NCBI RefSeq assembly: GCF_002443255.2
Contig: NW_019211455.1
Coordinates: 43,368,832 to 43,432,831 of the forward strand
Length of the DNA: 64,000 nucleotides
From: Varroa destructor
Taxonomy: Eukaryota > Arthropoda > Arachnida > Mesostigmata > Varroidae
Direction of reading: 5' to 3'
Shown: positions 12,892-22,237 of the stretch, piece by piece
How positions within the stretch are numbered: the stretch's first letter is position 1
Layout: each line of letters starts with the position of its first letter
Position numbers and translations under genes: made by a program
Notes under the pieces: model-generated
What the model saw: only the letters and a program-made list of their open reading frames with translations
Told to the model about the DNA's origin: nothing
The model's database searches: none

Positions 12892-13347
12892 TTTTCAGTC
12901 CCGATTATATACTTAATTCGCGTTCGTATACATATTTTGTGAATTTTCTAGAAACTGGAAGAACATCTAGTGGGAGTTCAATTGGTACCAGCGCTAATCA
13001 GCGGCGGGCTCCGTGCGGCGTTCACCGAAATCCGCCACCGGATCATGCGAAAATCATGCGAATTTCATTAACAATATACATGTCTTTTTTACACATAATC
13101 AAGCCCCGCATTACCCCTAACGGTTGTTAGGAAAGGCAAGCAAGCGAGACGCCGGCGAATGAACGACTCAGTTGCTTGAAGAACGCTTCTCCAAGCAAGC
13201 CACCCCCAACGAATCTAACTTCAGAGGAATCAGCAGAACTCAAGAGCCTAGCTGGGGGCAAATAAAGAAAAAGGGGGAAACAAGAAAAAAGACGAAAGAA
13301 CAACGGAGGCGCACTACGATCCAGAGCTACTGCCGTTGCCAATGCCC

Positions 13348-13379
13348 CTGCTGCTGTTGTTGCTGCTGCTACTACTACC
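13348..13379. repeat. CTG/TTG/CTA trinucleotide repeat
   Basis: Imperfect CTG-type triplet run inside a GC-rich island. It would encode polyserine, polyglutamine or polyalanine depending on frame. Confidence 0.8.
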
Positions 13380-13536
13380 GTGAGCCTGCCGTGTCCAGCA
13401 TCGCATTTGCTAGACGGTTTTTCTTCAAGATGGTTTTAGAGCTCTGCCCAGGTCGGTGGCCGGTTGTGGGCCGTTCGATGTCCACTCATTTGGGCCCTGA
13501 TAGGCCGGGGTAGGCCATCGGCCAGTCGAAAAACCC

Positions 13537-13878
13537 CTAACAACCAACCGTGAGGGGGTAAATGGGGCATATTGGCACAAGAATCTCCAGAAGGATGGCG
13601 GTGTCGACTAGGGGCATTTTAGAGTGCAGGGGAAAGAGAAAAGCGTTGGCAGCAACGTGGGGACAAGCACTAAAATGGGGACAAAAAGGGAAGTTATAGA
13701 GGCGGGGCACGTTGTCGATGTCCCCAAGGTAGACATAAACAAAGGGGCCTTTGAAGGACCCCTGCGGGCTGCGCGTTTCAAGAACTTTCCTCGGCTCGCC
13801 ATTGGTCACCATCACTAACAGTACTACGACCATCGGCACCATCCCAGCGATGCTGCTGCTGCTGCTACTGCTGTTCAT
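13537..13878 (-). CDS. Candidate secreted protein (or its first exon), unknown family
   Basis: On the minus strand an ATG at 13878-13876 opens a 113-codon frame ending in TAG at 13539-13537. The product starts with a polyserine stretch (from the AGC triplet repeat). A hydrophobic core (GMVPMVVVLLVMV) and a plausible cleavage site before NGEPRK follow, which is the layout of a signal peptide. The body contains KVLETRSPQGSFKG and a pair of cysteines (FCPHFSAC). Third codon positions are clearly GC-biased. An inner ATG (start of GMVPM..., at codon 13) has the better start context, with G at -3 and G at +4. Upstream, in correct order and spacing, lie a TATA box, a CRE and a GC box. No homologue is recognised. 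The distal part may really be intron if an internal donor is used. Confidence 0.38.
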   Translation of the reverse strand: MNSSSSSSSIAGMVPMVVVLLVMVTNGEPRKVLETRSPQGSFKGPFVYVYLGDIDNVPRLYNFPFCPHFSACPHVAANAFLFPLHSKMPLVDTAILLEILVPICPIYPLTVGC

Positions 13879-13897
13879 GAGCCGCCGCTGCTGCTGC
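13851..13897. repeat. CTG/GCC triplet repeat
   Basis: Imperfect CTG and CCG triplets. On the minus strand this run encodes the polyserine start of the candidate secreted protein and its immediate 5' leader. Confidence 0.8.
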
Positions 13898-13921
13898 TAG
13901 CGCAGCTGAGCAGCTGAAGCG

Positions 13922-14025
13922 CTTTTTATAGTTAAAAAATCTCGCCATCTCATTGCAAACGAAACAGCATCGAAAAAGCCCGCCTCACTGACGTCACCCG
14001 CTGGGCTGGGCTGGTCGAGGCGGGG
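13922..14025 (-). promoter_or_regulatory. Candidate TATA/CRE/GC-box promoter
   Basis: Read on the minus strand, the region holds a GC box (GGCGGGG complement, 14019-14025), a perfect palindromic CRE TGACGTCA (13989-13996), and TATAAAAAG (13930-13922). The candidate secreted ORF begins 44 bp past the TATA element. This is the order expected of a TATA promoter with an upstream CREB/ATF site. Start of transcription would be near 13900-13908, where a CTCAGCT initiator-like sequence occurs. The elements are visible in the sequence; their function is inferred. Confidence 0.4.
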
Positions 14026-16394
14026 CCTGTAGACGCTCGAAAAGCCCGAGTTGCCGCGTTCATCTCAGGAACAGACGGCCATAGCGCTCGCTAGTCAGCA
14101 TGAACAGGGGTGGTGACGGCAGCGGCGCCAAAGAACGACCCAGAACTGCGACCCAGAGAGCTGGCAACCAAAGGCAACGGCCGGCAGTGGGCGACACTCG
14201 GACTCCGGATCCGCTTGCTCGGAGCACCCTACGCCAAGCGCCAACTCGCCAGCGAACTCCCCCCGGTTCATCGCTGCTACTCTTCGGTGCCTTCAGCAGC
14301 TGCTGCACCAACAGCGGCGCGGCGGCTGCGACTGGGCCGTTACTCCACCGGCGGATGGGGCGGTCGGAAGGAGTGGCTCGCGGGGCTTTAAAGCTTTTAA
14401 AACGCATTATTAGGAAATAATCAACATGGTAGTGTTGCGAAAGGACAGTAACGGGGGGCACAGCGGCAAAGGTGGGGTAGTGCTTGGGAGTGCGCTCGGG
14501 GAGACTCAGGAGACGGTTGGCCGAGTGGCCGGCCGGGCGTACGAGGACGAGGGGAGAGGAGAGAAAAAAGATCAGAAGAAGTCGGAAACAGTCAGCACCC
14601 ATCCCGTTAAGCTCGGAACTTGGCAACGGGAAGACCGGGAAGATGGGGTAGGGGCAAACGCACACCGACGACAACGAAGAGCCCTGGAGTTCGGTAGTGC
14701 GCAGAGGGGCATTAAGGAGGCATTGCCGCCCAAGGGGAGCTGCACAGCCAGTAGCACAGGAAAGCGGCCGAAACAGGAGGAGTGCTCAGAGCAAAAACGA
14801 CGCGCACGAAATAACGGGAGATAGCAAAAGAATCAGCAAGGAGGAAAGAAAAGTAGAAAGGAACAAAAATAGCGAGTGAGCGTACCAAGGAACGAAGACA
14901 AAGAGCGAAGAACATCAACCAACCAACCAACGAAGCATCTCCTTACACACGGATCCTCACAGACGACGTCTACGAATGAAGCCCGTTCCTTTGAGAGATT
15001 TCCCCCACTTTTGCGTCTCTTTTGTCCCCTTGGACGTCTTCGGCTGCCAGCCAACTCACAAGCTTTTCACATAACTTTCGAAACCTACAACCGCCTTTGC
15101 CGCTTGCCGCCCGCTTCTGGTTCTAAGCCAACGACTAATGTTGGGTTGCAGCCCAGAAAGAACAGCCGTTGGGCCATCTGCGTTCATAATCGTCAAAGTC
15201 GCGTAGCTGCCTCCGTTCGGTGACCGCACGTCAATGCGAGTCTACCCCATATCTATATTAACTGATAGCGTTAAAGTTACTAAACGGCTAACGAAACGAT
15301 CTGATCAGAGTGAGAGCAAGCGATTACGATTACCATCGTAATGCCGGAGTAACTTGGTGATACAAGTTAACAGATTAAGAAATCGCATGCTTTACTGGCC
15401 TGAGAAAAAGTTTCGACCAAGGCGTTTGAGGTACGTGTCCTGCACCCCTTTTCAGTGACTACGTGTTGTGGAAGTGCTTATATGTGAGTGTAATTACACA
15501 GAATGTGACGCCGCTTATCCAATTGCTTATCCGACTGCGTTTCCGCGCTTCCTACGCCTTCTTCAGTTATCTTCTCTGCTCCCCCAAACTGCTACCGCAA
15601 GCATTCACGCCGGCAAAAAGCAGTAACCGCTAGCAAAGGCTTGCGGGATTGATGTTCGAAGAGGTGATTGAGCAAACTCTGAAGACAGCCGTTCACACGT
15701 GGCTTGCTCTCTGTATGTAAACGCTTGCATTTTCGAGCAATTCCTACTCTTAAATAGTGATTCAGTGAGGGTAGCTCTCGTTTAACTCAATTATCGTCAG
15801 CGTTCGGTATGTTGATTTTCGACAGCGTATGCCTTTAAGCAGGTCGTGTAGCTAACTAGGACATTTCGTTTTCGTTTTACCCCTTATGGAGAAGCACGTA
15901 AACGCCTCACGACTTATGCCTTATTGGTCTTTACCTGTTGTATTCATTCACCATTGTCAGCCGTCAAACCTACGATCGGGTCGCCACCACAATTTCAGCC
16001 TGTTTCTTTTGACCATTCCACCTATTGACTATTGCCAGATGCAGATCGCCTATGGCCAAATGATGGAAGCATCCGTCTTGGCTGTCATCGTCAACCACCA
16101 TTATGGTTTTTGTTACCTTTGTCGCCAGTGACGGCCACGAAGATAAAATAGTCACCGCGCACAATTCCTAACGCCAGTGCTGGCAATTTTTGCTTTCAGT
16201 GTCTGCCAGTATTATACACAATTATCTAAGAAGAGTTCTGCACATGCTTTGGCTCTGCCAACTGTCAGATAATCATCGAAGCTGCCATTTCTAAGACGTG
16301 AGTTGCGGTAGACCTAGGCCACCGTCGCTACTATTGGACTCGACCCTTCATCGTTGTCGTTTGCTGCGACGTTTTGGGCTTTTTCTCGTCTAAA
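14026..16394. other. GC-rich island tail, then AT-richer unassigned DNA
   Basis: From 14.0 to 15.2 kb several frames on both strands are long (for example 14060-14674 minus and 14426-14824 plus). They overlap one another and show no domain or consistent codon bias, as expected in GC-rich non-coding sequence. From 15.2 to 16.39 kb nothing is recognised apart from pyrimidine-rich sequence just before the candidate exon at 16395. Confidence 0.5.
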
Positions 16395-16771
16395 ATGCTG
16401 ACAGATGATATTTACGAGAGACTATCCGGGCCACTTCAGCCCAGTCTCGATTTTTACCATTCCCTCTTCAAGGGCTGTGAAGGTGGCGATTATATCCAGT
16501 GCTTCGACCACAATCGCCAGATCCTTAGACGCTTGACCATGAGCTTCTCCGATTTGGATTGTCTACCGCTCGGTCTGTTGCCTGGTCTTGAAGGGCATTC
16601 AGGACATCAGGACAGTAGCGGGGGCGAATGCCACAAAGAGAGCCGAAGTGCGCTCTTATTCTACCAAGAAACGATTGAGAAGACATCCAGCAGTTCAGTA
16701 AGGAAAATAGGCAATGAGATATTAGTGCGCACGAGATTGACGAAGGAAAGCCGGCCATTTTCGTCTGGGTG
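16395..16771 (+). CDS. Candidate coding exon, unknown protein
   Basis: ATG at 16395 has A at -3 (AAAATG). It opens a 125-codon frame that begins MLTDDIYERLSGPLQPSLDF. It keeps a natural-looking composition and then meets a consensus splice donor, GTGAGT, at 16772, just before its TGA. A second possible donor, GTAAGG, lies at 16698. Remarkably, the same frame continues past that single TGA (16773-16775) to 17069. That extension includes a CVLCVCNKTY...LELH segment resembling half of a C2H2 finger. The most economical reading is an exon ending at 16771; TGA readthrough is possible but unsupported. The sequence just upstream (poly-pyrimidine, CATCGTTGTCG) could be 5' UTR. No homologue is recognised. 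Confidence 0.3.
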
Positions 16772-19700
16772 GTGAGTTTTGAACAGAGAACGTCGAGTGG
16801 ATGATGATCCTCAACATCGTCCTACCAAGACCCTACACAGATGTGTTCTTTGCGTGTGCAACAAAACTTACCAAAGCTTCGATTTAGAACTACACAGTAG
16901 CAGAACCATCGTTGCAATGCAGTCGAATCGCTCTGTTTCTACCTGTCTGTTCCTGCTGAAACCTTGCCAATTGCGCCACCAACCTCATTTACCACGTGTA
17001 ACTGGCCGAAGGCGTTCGCTGCGTGACAAGAGACTCCGGCACCCTGCCAGGTGGTCCGGAGCGGCCTAAAGACTCCGCAGGTGCTAAACTAGACGCTGCC
17101 TTTCCTCAAAAGAGAAAAGACGCCTTTTCGCCCTCGTATGTTCTCCCTTCGCGCCGGCTCCAGTCTCTTCTTCAGTTTTCAATGGAATCGTGCTTCTACT
17201 AAGTCTTTCATACTTCCACCTTCCTTGTTATGTCATCGCCGTGCTAAGATATACGGCAAAGTTCTTTATTCTGACCTGACCCTATTTGCTCGCTACACAC
17301 CCGGTCCGCAATTTAGAATCTTCTGAAGTCATCCCAACTACCGTTGTTAAATGCGGAGCACTAGCGAAAGAATCGCAAAAGTTCCTGCGATCAAAATGTC
17401 CGTATTTTACATCGGCGTGCGTCTATGTGCGTAGGGAAAGGGCGTCAGCTGCTGTGGTATCTTTGGGCGTAATTATGTATGTACGTTCATGAGAACGCGC
17501 ATGTCACGACAAATGCCAATATTTGCGTTCAGCTGTGCGGCCCTGGTCGCTTGGTGCAATTGGGGTTAGTTCATCTCGTAGGAGGCGGAAACAGCTGTTT
17601 TTTGAACTTGAATGAAATGCCAAATTGGATACTTAATTTTCGCTCCAGGCGGTTGCTGTTGGTAAAGGAGTCTGGGCGAACCTTCCATCGATGGCCGGGC
17701 CGGCCCTTTCTTGTAAGACGGAATTGACTAAGCCGGTAAAAAGGCGTTGCAGCATCAGTGGGAGACAAGGTATTGTAAGCGCGTTACGGGCAATGGCAAA
17801 GAGCGGCAAGGGTGTGTCAGGTTGCCAAACGTTCCTGCGACATTACCAGAGAACGAGGCTATTACGACGCAGCAAAGTAGCGAGAAGTCTAAAAACTCCT
17901 CGGAGTTTTGCCCGCGACTGCAAGCAGGGTTAGGTCATAGGCGCTAGGCTTTTGACAGTTTGTCCTGTAAGTAGCCTGTTTGTTCAGCAGGGACACGTGG
18001 ACGAAAGCGAAACGCAGTGCAAAATAAGAAACGATGCGACAACGAGTCCTACTGGCCCGACAAAAGCAGGTCTGTTCTCAGCACGAAGCTCCAGCGGGTT
18101 AGAGGCCTAGCAAACAAGGGGAACAAAACGCTCCGCGGTGGCTAGAAACCAACGAGGTAACAATTTGTTTGGTGATTGGTAAAAATCGGCGACTTATTGA
18201 GTGGAACCTCTTGCAAGTACTGACGCCTTTCTAGCGCGTAATGAGTTTCAAGCGAATACTGCAGATGTGTTCACTAAACTTTGCACCCGTGCTAACGAAT
18301 ACCACTCTGTTTTAGTTGCTGCAAATGCCCCAGTTTCAACTTTCTATTGGAAGAACCCATGGATGTCGACCACTTCGAGCTCTGCGTTAAGAGAAAATCT
18401 CCCCGTTGCTATAAATATTTAGAACGAAATGCAGATGCAGCATTTTATGCAATGAAAAATTGTACAATTTAAACCGCATTAGCATAATATTTCGCTTAAG
18501 AGGCACAAAGGCGTGCTCGCTTTCACATTGTTTTCCTTCTGTCATTCTCTTTGGTCTTAGGCCACAAATCGCGGGCGCGCGATAATAATAATCATAACTA
18601 GGCGTATCTCCCCACAAATTTTACTACAAGTGACCACCACCAGCAACGCGGTGCTAGTTCTACTGATGAGTACTACCAACTACTATGAGATTATACAGCT
18701 TACACGTGGCGTAACCACGCCCGCATCATTAGCCTGATGAGAGCGTATTACCGTCGCCGTCGAAAGCCTTCCGCAGACCAAATCATTGTGGTAGGACTGG
18801 CGCAACGGTTACAAGGAGCCTGTATCCTACATAATACCGATCCTCGCTCTCCTCATTTTCACGTTTTTTTTCCGTTGTTCAAAGCTTCAGAGTTCTCCAA
18901 CAATGACAACAAGCTAATAGCAATATATATATATGAGACGTCTATTCTTTTTTTCAGTTTGTTGGCTAGATTTGATGTGCGATTTCATTCTGCCCAAGGG
19001 TCTACTTTCTACGATGTCTTACATAAATAGATACATTGTTTTGTATGTATCTTAGCATGTAATGTTGTCGGACAACATAATTAATGAGTTACTGAGGCTA
19101 GTTCGTTGACGGCAATAACGTCAGCGGTAATAACAGTCTCATGTTTAATAATGGGGCATCATCGCCGGAGTGTCAGTGGCTGTTTCACAGGCCACGCTGC
19201 AATGGCCAGCGTTACACGTCGATCGGTGGTACCGCCGCGTTTACCCACGATGACGTTTAGCAACAACTCCGGCAGATGTCACCATGGGTGGCCGTTCGAA
19301 TAGCTTTGTTTGCCGGCAATGTCAGAAAAATGAGAGCTAACCTTAATGAGTATTCATCAATGCAATTACTTTTGGAATCAGGCTGATTTTTCTTAGACGA
19401 AGATTTTAATGTAGCCCACCGCGTATCCTCTTGTTTGACTCAAACGTTCATTAACAGGCTAAATTAGACTGGTTATACGACAAGATAGTGTTTAGCTTGT
19501 CCTACCTCTGAACTGATTTGACCACTATCATCAGACCGCCCGTATGGCTGTGTACATGTTCCGTACTCGGTTCAAAATTGGTTACTTAGGCTGGAGAATG
19601 GCTTCTGGTACATACATGACGGCGATGTCAGTGGCATCAGGCAAATGGATTCTGGGTTAGGGGTGGCGGCACATATATGCCCGGGCTGTGTAGGCTCTCG

Positions 19701-20120
19701 CGCGTCTTTTCTTACATCCTGTTGCTCACATGATACATATGATTTACATTTGAAGCTATGAAAGGGAGAAGACTAATTGTTGTAACTGCACCCTGTGACA
19801 AAACAAGTACCCGCGATACATTCATATTTTAATGACTACTTAGTTAAACTATCAACGATGCTAGGGTGAGCCAATTTACATAATATCTAGCCACTTAGCA
19901 AAGATATCGCTTTGCGCTAGCTGTTTACTTGTCTGCGTGCAATTTGGGAATTTTGTCTTGACGAACATCTGCGCTATCTATCCGTATAGACATGTTCCAA
20001 TTTTCAGCCTGTAACCTACAAATAGACGGGTGGTTCGAATAACCTACGAAGTCGTTCACGACCGTATCAATAAGTAAACGGTACGTTTGCGATCACAGTC
20101 ATGCGCAGGCGCCGTACTCT

Positions 20121-20242
20121 GTCATCGGCGTTCGGGTCGCTGTAGACCAGTATCGGACGTCGTTGTCCTGTTGTTAACTAGCGACGTTCAAGCGTCGTTG
20201 ATCTGATTTAGCTGACGACGCCTACAGCGTGAGCGCAGTGAC
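20121..20242. repeat. Imperfect ~120-bp inverted repeat
   Basis: The outer arms contain CGCTGTAG (20138-20145) and CTACAGCG (20222-20229), with partial pairing beyond (GTCA/TGAC, GGCG-type blocks). Between them lie a short GGAC...GTCC hairpin and a CGACG...CGTCG hairpin. The folding is compound rather than a single stem. It could be a degraded MITE, but no terminal motif or target-site duplication was identified. Confidence 0.4.
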
Positions 20243-20503
20243 GGCTGACCTACCTGCAACTACGAAAACATTAAGAGCTTAAACAACTAACTACCTCTTG
20301 ACTCGAATTATTAAAATTAATTTAATCGATATCACTAATAATACGTAGACTGAGAAGCGTTTCGTATCTCATTTGGCTAAATAAAGGAATCGTATAGTAC
20401 GTCACGTAAAACTCACGCTAAACGGTAACGTCAATATTTACTGTAGTGTTCTATTTTATTATTAAATGTGGCACAAAGTTATTTCGATAAGTTTTTATTA
20501 TTT

Positions 20504-20538
20504 AAGTGTTGAAACGTTGGTACAGCGTTTTAACACTT
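20504..20538. repeat. Hairpin, 13-bp stem with one G-U type pair
   Basis: AAGTGTTGAAACG (20504-20516), a 9-nt loop, then CGTTTTAACACTT (20526-20538). Twelve Watson-Crick pairs and one wobble pair if transcribed. Confidence 0.7.
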
Positions 20539-21661
20539 CTACTATAATTAATGATTTATATTTAATCAAATTAAAGAAATCACACACTCGTTCTAATTAC
20601 AACACTAACCTATGGCTACAACTGAAAACCTAGGGCAAATCGATCTGCAACAGAAATTCAATTCCGCAAATGATAAAACGTTTAAGGTACATTGACCTGA
20701 TTGTCCAGAATATCTGTACTCTGCATTAGCAGAAAATCGCCGAAGAGCCGTCCATCTATCTAGGATTTATAATCGGCCGCATGCGATCACTTCTGCAGTT
20801 TTGAACAACGGAAAAAGCGCAGCAACACCATATGCGTTTGCTTGTAGGACTGGTTGCTAAGATATATTACTCCGATAGGCCGACAGGCTCGCTGATTAGA
20901 CCAAGGTTATCGTCAAAAAGCGTTGCCCAATCGCAGTAGCATGAATGAAACGCTACTTTGTTTTTTATCAGCGGCAACACTATCTGCAGTGGCGGTGAAA
21001 GTAGGCGACTGCTATATATGTAGGAGAAAAATTGTTACTGCTCATGCGTATATACAGAACTGAGCGCGAATTATCGCTGAGTGCCAAGTCTAGGTCAGCC
21101 AGTGGTGCTTGGCTTTGGGATAGTTTCACCCCCCTCATTTTGCACCACTAGCCAACACGATCCGGCCATGGATCCGTAAGGTTCCGCAGCGGACTCGTGC
21201 GCGAACTTGGCAGAACCTCAGCAGACTCACCATCGCCCCGAAGTACAGGATTTCGTGCGAAGGGCAGTAGCTGTAAGATACTTCGAGCTTATCAAAATAG
21301 GGAACTCCTGGCAAAAGCAACGTAGTCGATAGTGATTTAGCCGGTGGCTAGGATGGCTACTGTGTTCAACCCAAGTGGCGGCCGTGTCTGACCTAGCGTC
21401 CGATGTAGGTGCTCGATCACGACGGTGGACAGACGATGAATTACGGGGGATCTCCTATGAGAACCAATCTTCGGTTGCCTCCTAACCCCAGAAGCTGGAA
21501 CAGAGGCCTTTGGACCCCTGTGATGACGAGCGACTAGCGCCTGATCACCGATTACTTGCATTCGCGGGGGCAGCTTTTGCTGCAGTGACGAAGGAAAGAT
21601 GGAGGGAAAGACAGAGGGCCGTGTCCGCATGGTAATCATACTAAACTCATGCAAACGAATC

Positions 21662-21680
21662 GACAGACAGACAGACAGAC
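21662..21680. repeat. CAGA tetranucleotide repeat
   Basis: About four and a half tandem CAGA units, next to an 8-bp hairpin (CCAGGCAT / ATGCCTGG) at 21693-21713. Confidence 0.85.
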
Positions 21681-21966
21681 CTATCCTAGGTGCCAGGCAT
21701 AAACAATGCCTGGTTAACGAGCACAAAACTAGCCAAAGAAGCCTGTATATACGAAGCTTTTTATCTGCCTGAGTGCGAACCTCTAGGCAGGATAGGGAGA
21801 CAACGCTAAACTAATAAACTTGTCGGTGTGTAAGTACTTATTTATGGCGATGTTTATTAGTATATTTAGATATCGAAATGAATACAACTTAAATATATGG
21901 CATTAGAATATGTGGTGTATCATCATCATCAACACTCTATCAGACTGTAGAGATGAATATAATTAA

Positions 21967-21969
<3 letters not shown>

Positions 21970-22003
<34 letters not shown>
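21970..22003. repeat. TA dinucleotide microsatellite
   Basis: About 17 perfect TA units. Such runs extrude cruciforms readily and are often polymorphic in length. Confidence 0.95.
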
Positions 22004-22006
<3 letters not shown>

Positions 22007-22169
22007 TTTATTCCGCATTATGCACAAGCACAATTATTATAGTGAGTTGAGCATTCATATAAGACGGTATTATTCGATCTGAAAAAAAGGCCGCTCTCTG
22101 CCGTCTAAATTAGGCCTCTCTTCTTCACTCTAATTATCCAATTCCCTCCATGAATACCTCCTGTTGCCG

Positions 22170-22237
22170 TACCCCTATTCGCCAGCATATTTAAGTGCTG
22201 GAAGATGCGCACTGTAGCTTAAATATGTAGGGGATAC
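22170..22237. repeat. Compound hairpin with nested alternative stems
   Basis: Outer arms CCCCTA and TAGGGG enclose a perfect 10-bp pair CATATTTAAG (22186-22195) / CTTAAATATG (22218-22227). Inside that is AGTGC/GCACT. A competing stem, CCAGCA...TGCTGG, uses part of the same left arm. Three independent pairings in under 70 bp is more than expected from chance. It may be a precursor-like RNA fold or a small palindromic element. Confidence 0.65.

Larger units (their letters stand above)
11013..13536. other. Unassigned stretch
   Basis: No gene recognised. A plus frame at 11326-11814 (162 codons) lacks an ATG at its start and shows no domain. A terminator-shaped hairpin lies at 12874-12891. A CTG/CTA triplet run lies at 13348-13379 at the start of the GC-rich island. 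Confidence 0.5.
16776..22185. other. Unassigned stretch with hairpins and microsatellites
   Basis: No gene recognised. It holds a 17-bp palindrome at 19062-19078 (ATGTTGTC-G-GACAACAT) and a partly paired inverted structure at 20121-20242. A 13-bp hairpin lies at 20504-20538 and an 8-bp hairpin at 21693-21713. A CAGA tetranucleotide repeat lies at 21662-21680 and a long TA repeat at 21970-22003. Confidence 0.5.

Noticed and set aside
12874..12896. Rho-independent terminator shape
   Set aside because: The genome is eukaryotic (spliced FBXW7 and BCKDHA), so a bacterial terminator is not meaningful.
14507..14530. tRNA-like A-box (GTTGGCCGAGTGG)
   Set aside because: No acceptor stem, anticodon arm or T-loop follows at tRNA spacing. 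Similar isolated hits near 20033 and 63285 fail the same test.
14060..14674. 204-codon minus frame in the GC island
   Set aside because: It overlaps equally open plus frames, lies upstream of the candidate minus promoter, and shows no domain. Its opening does not look like a start region.
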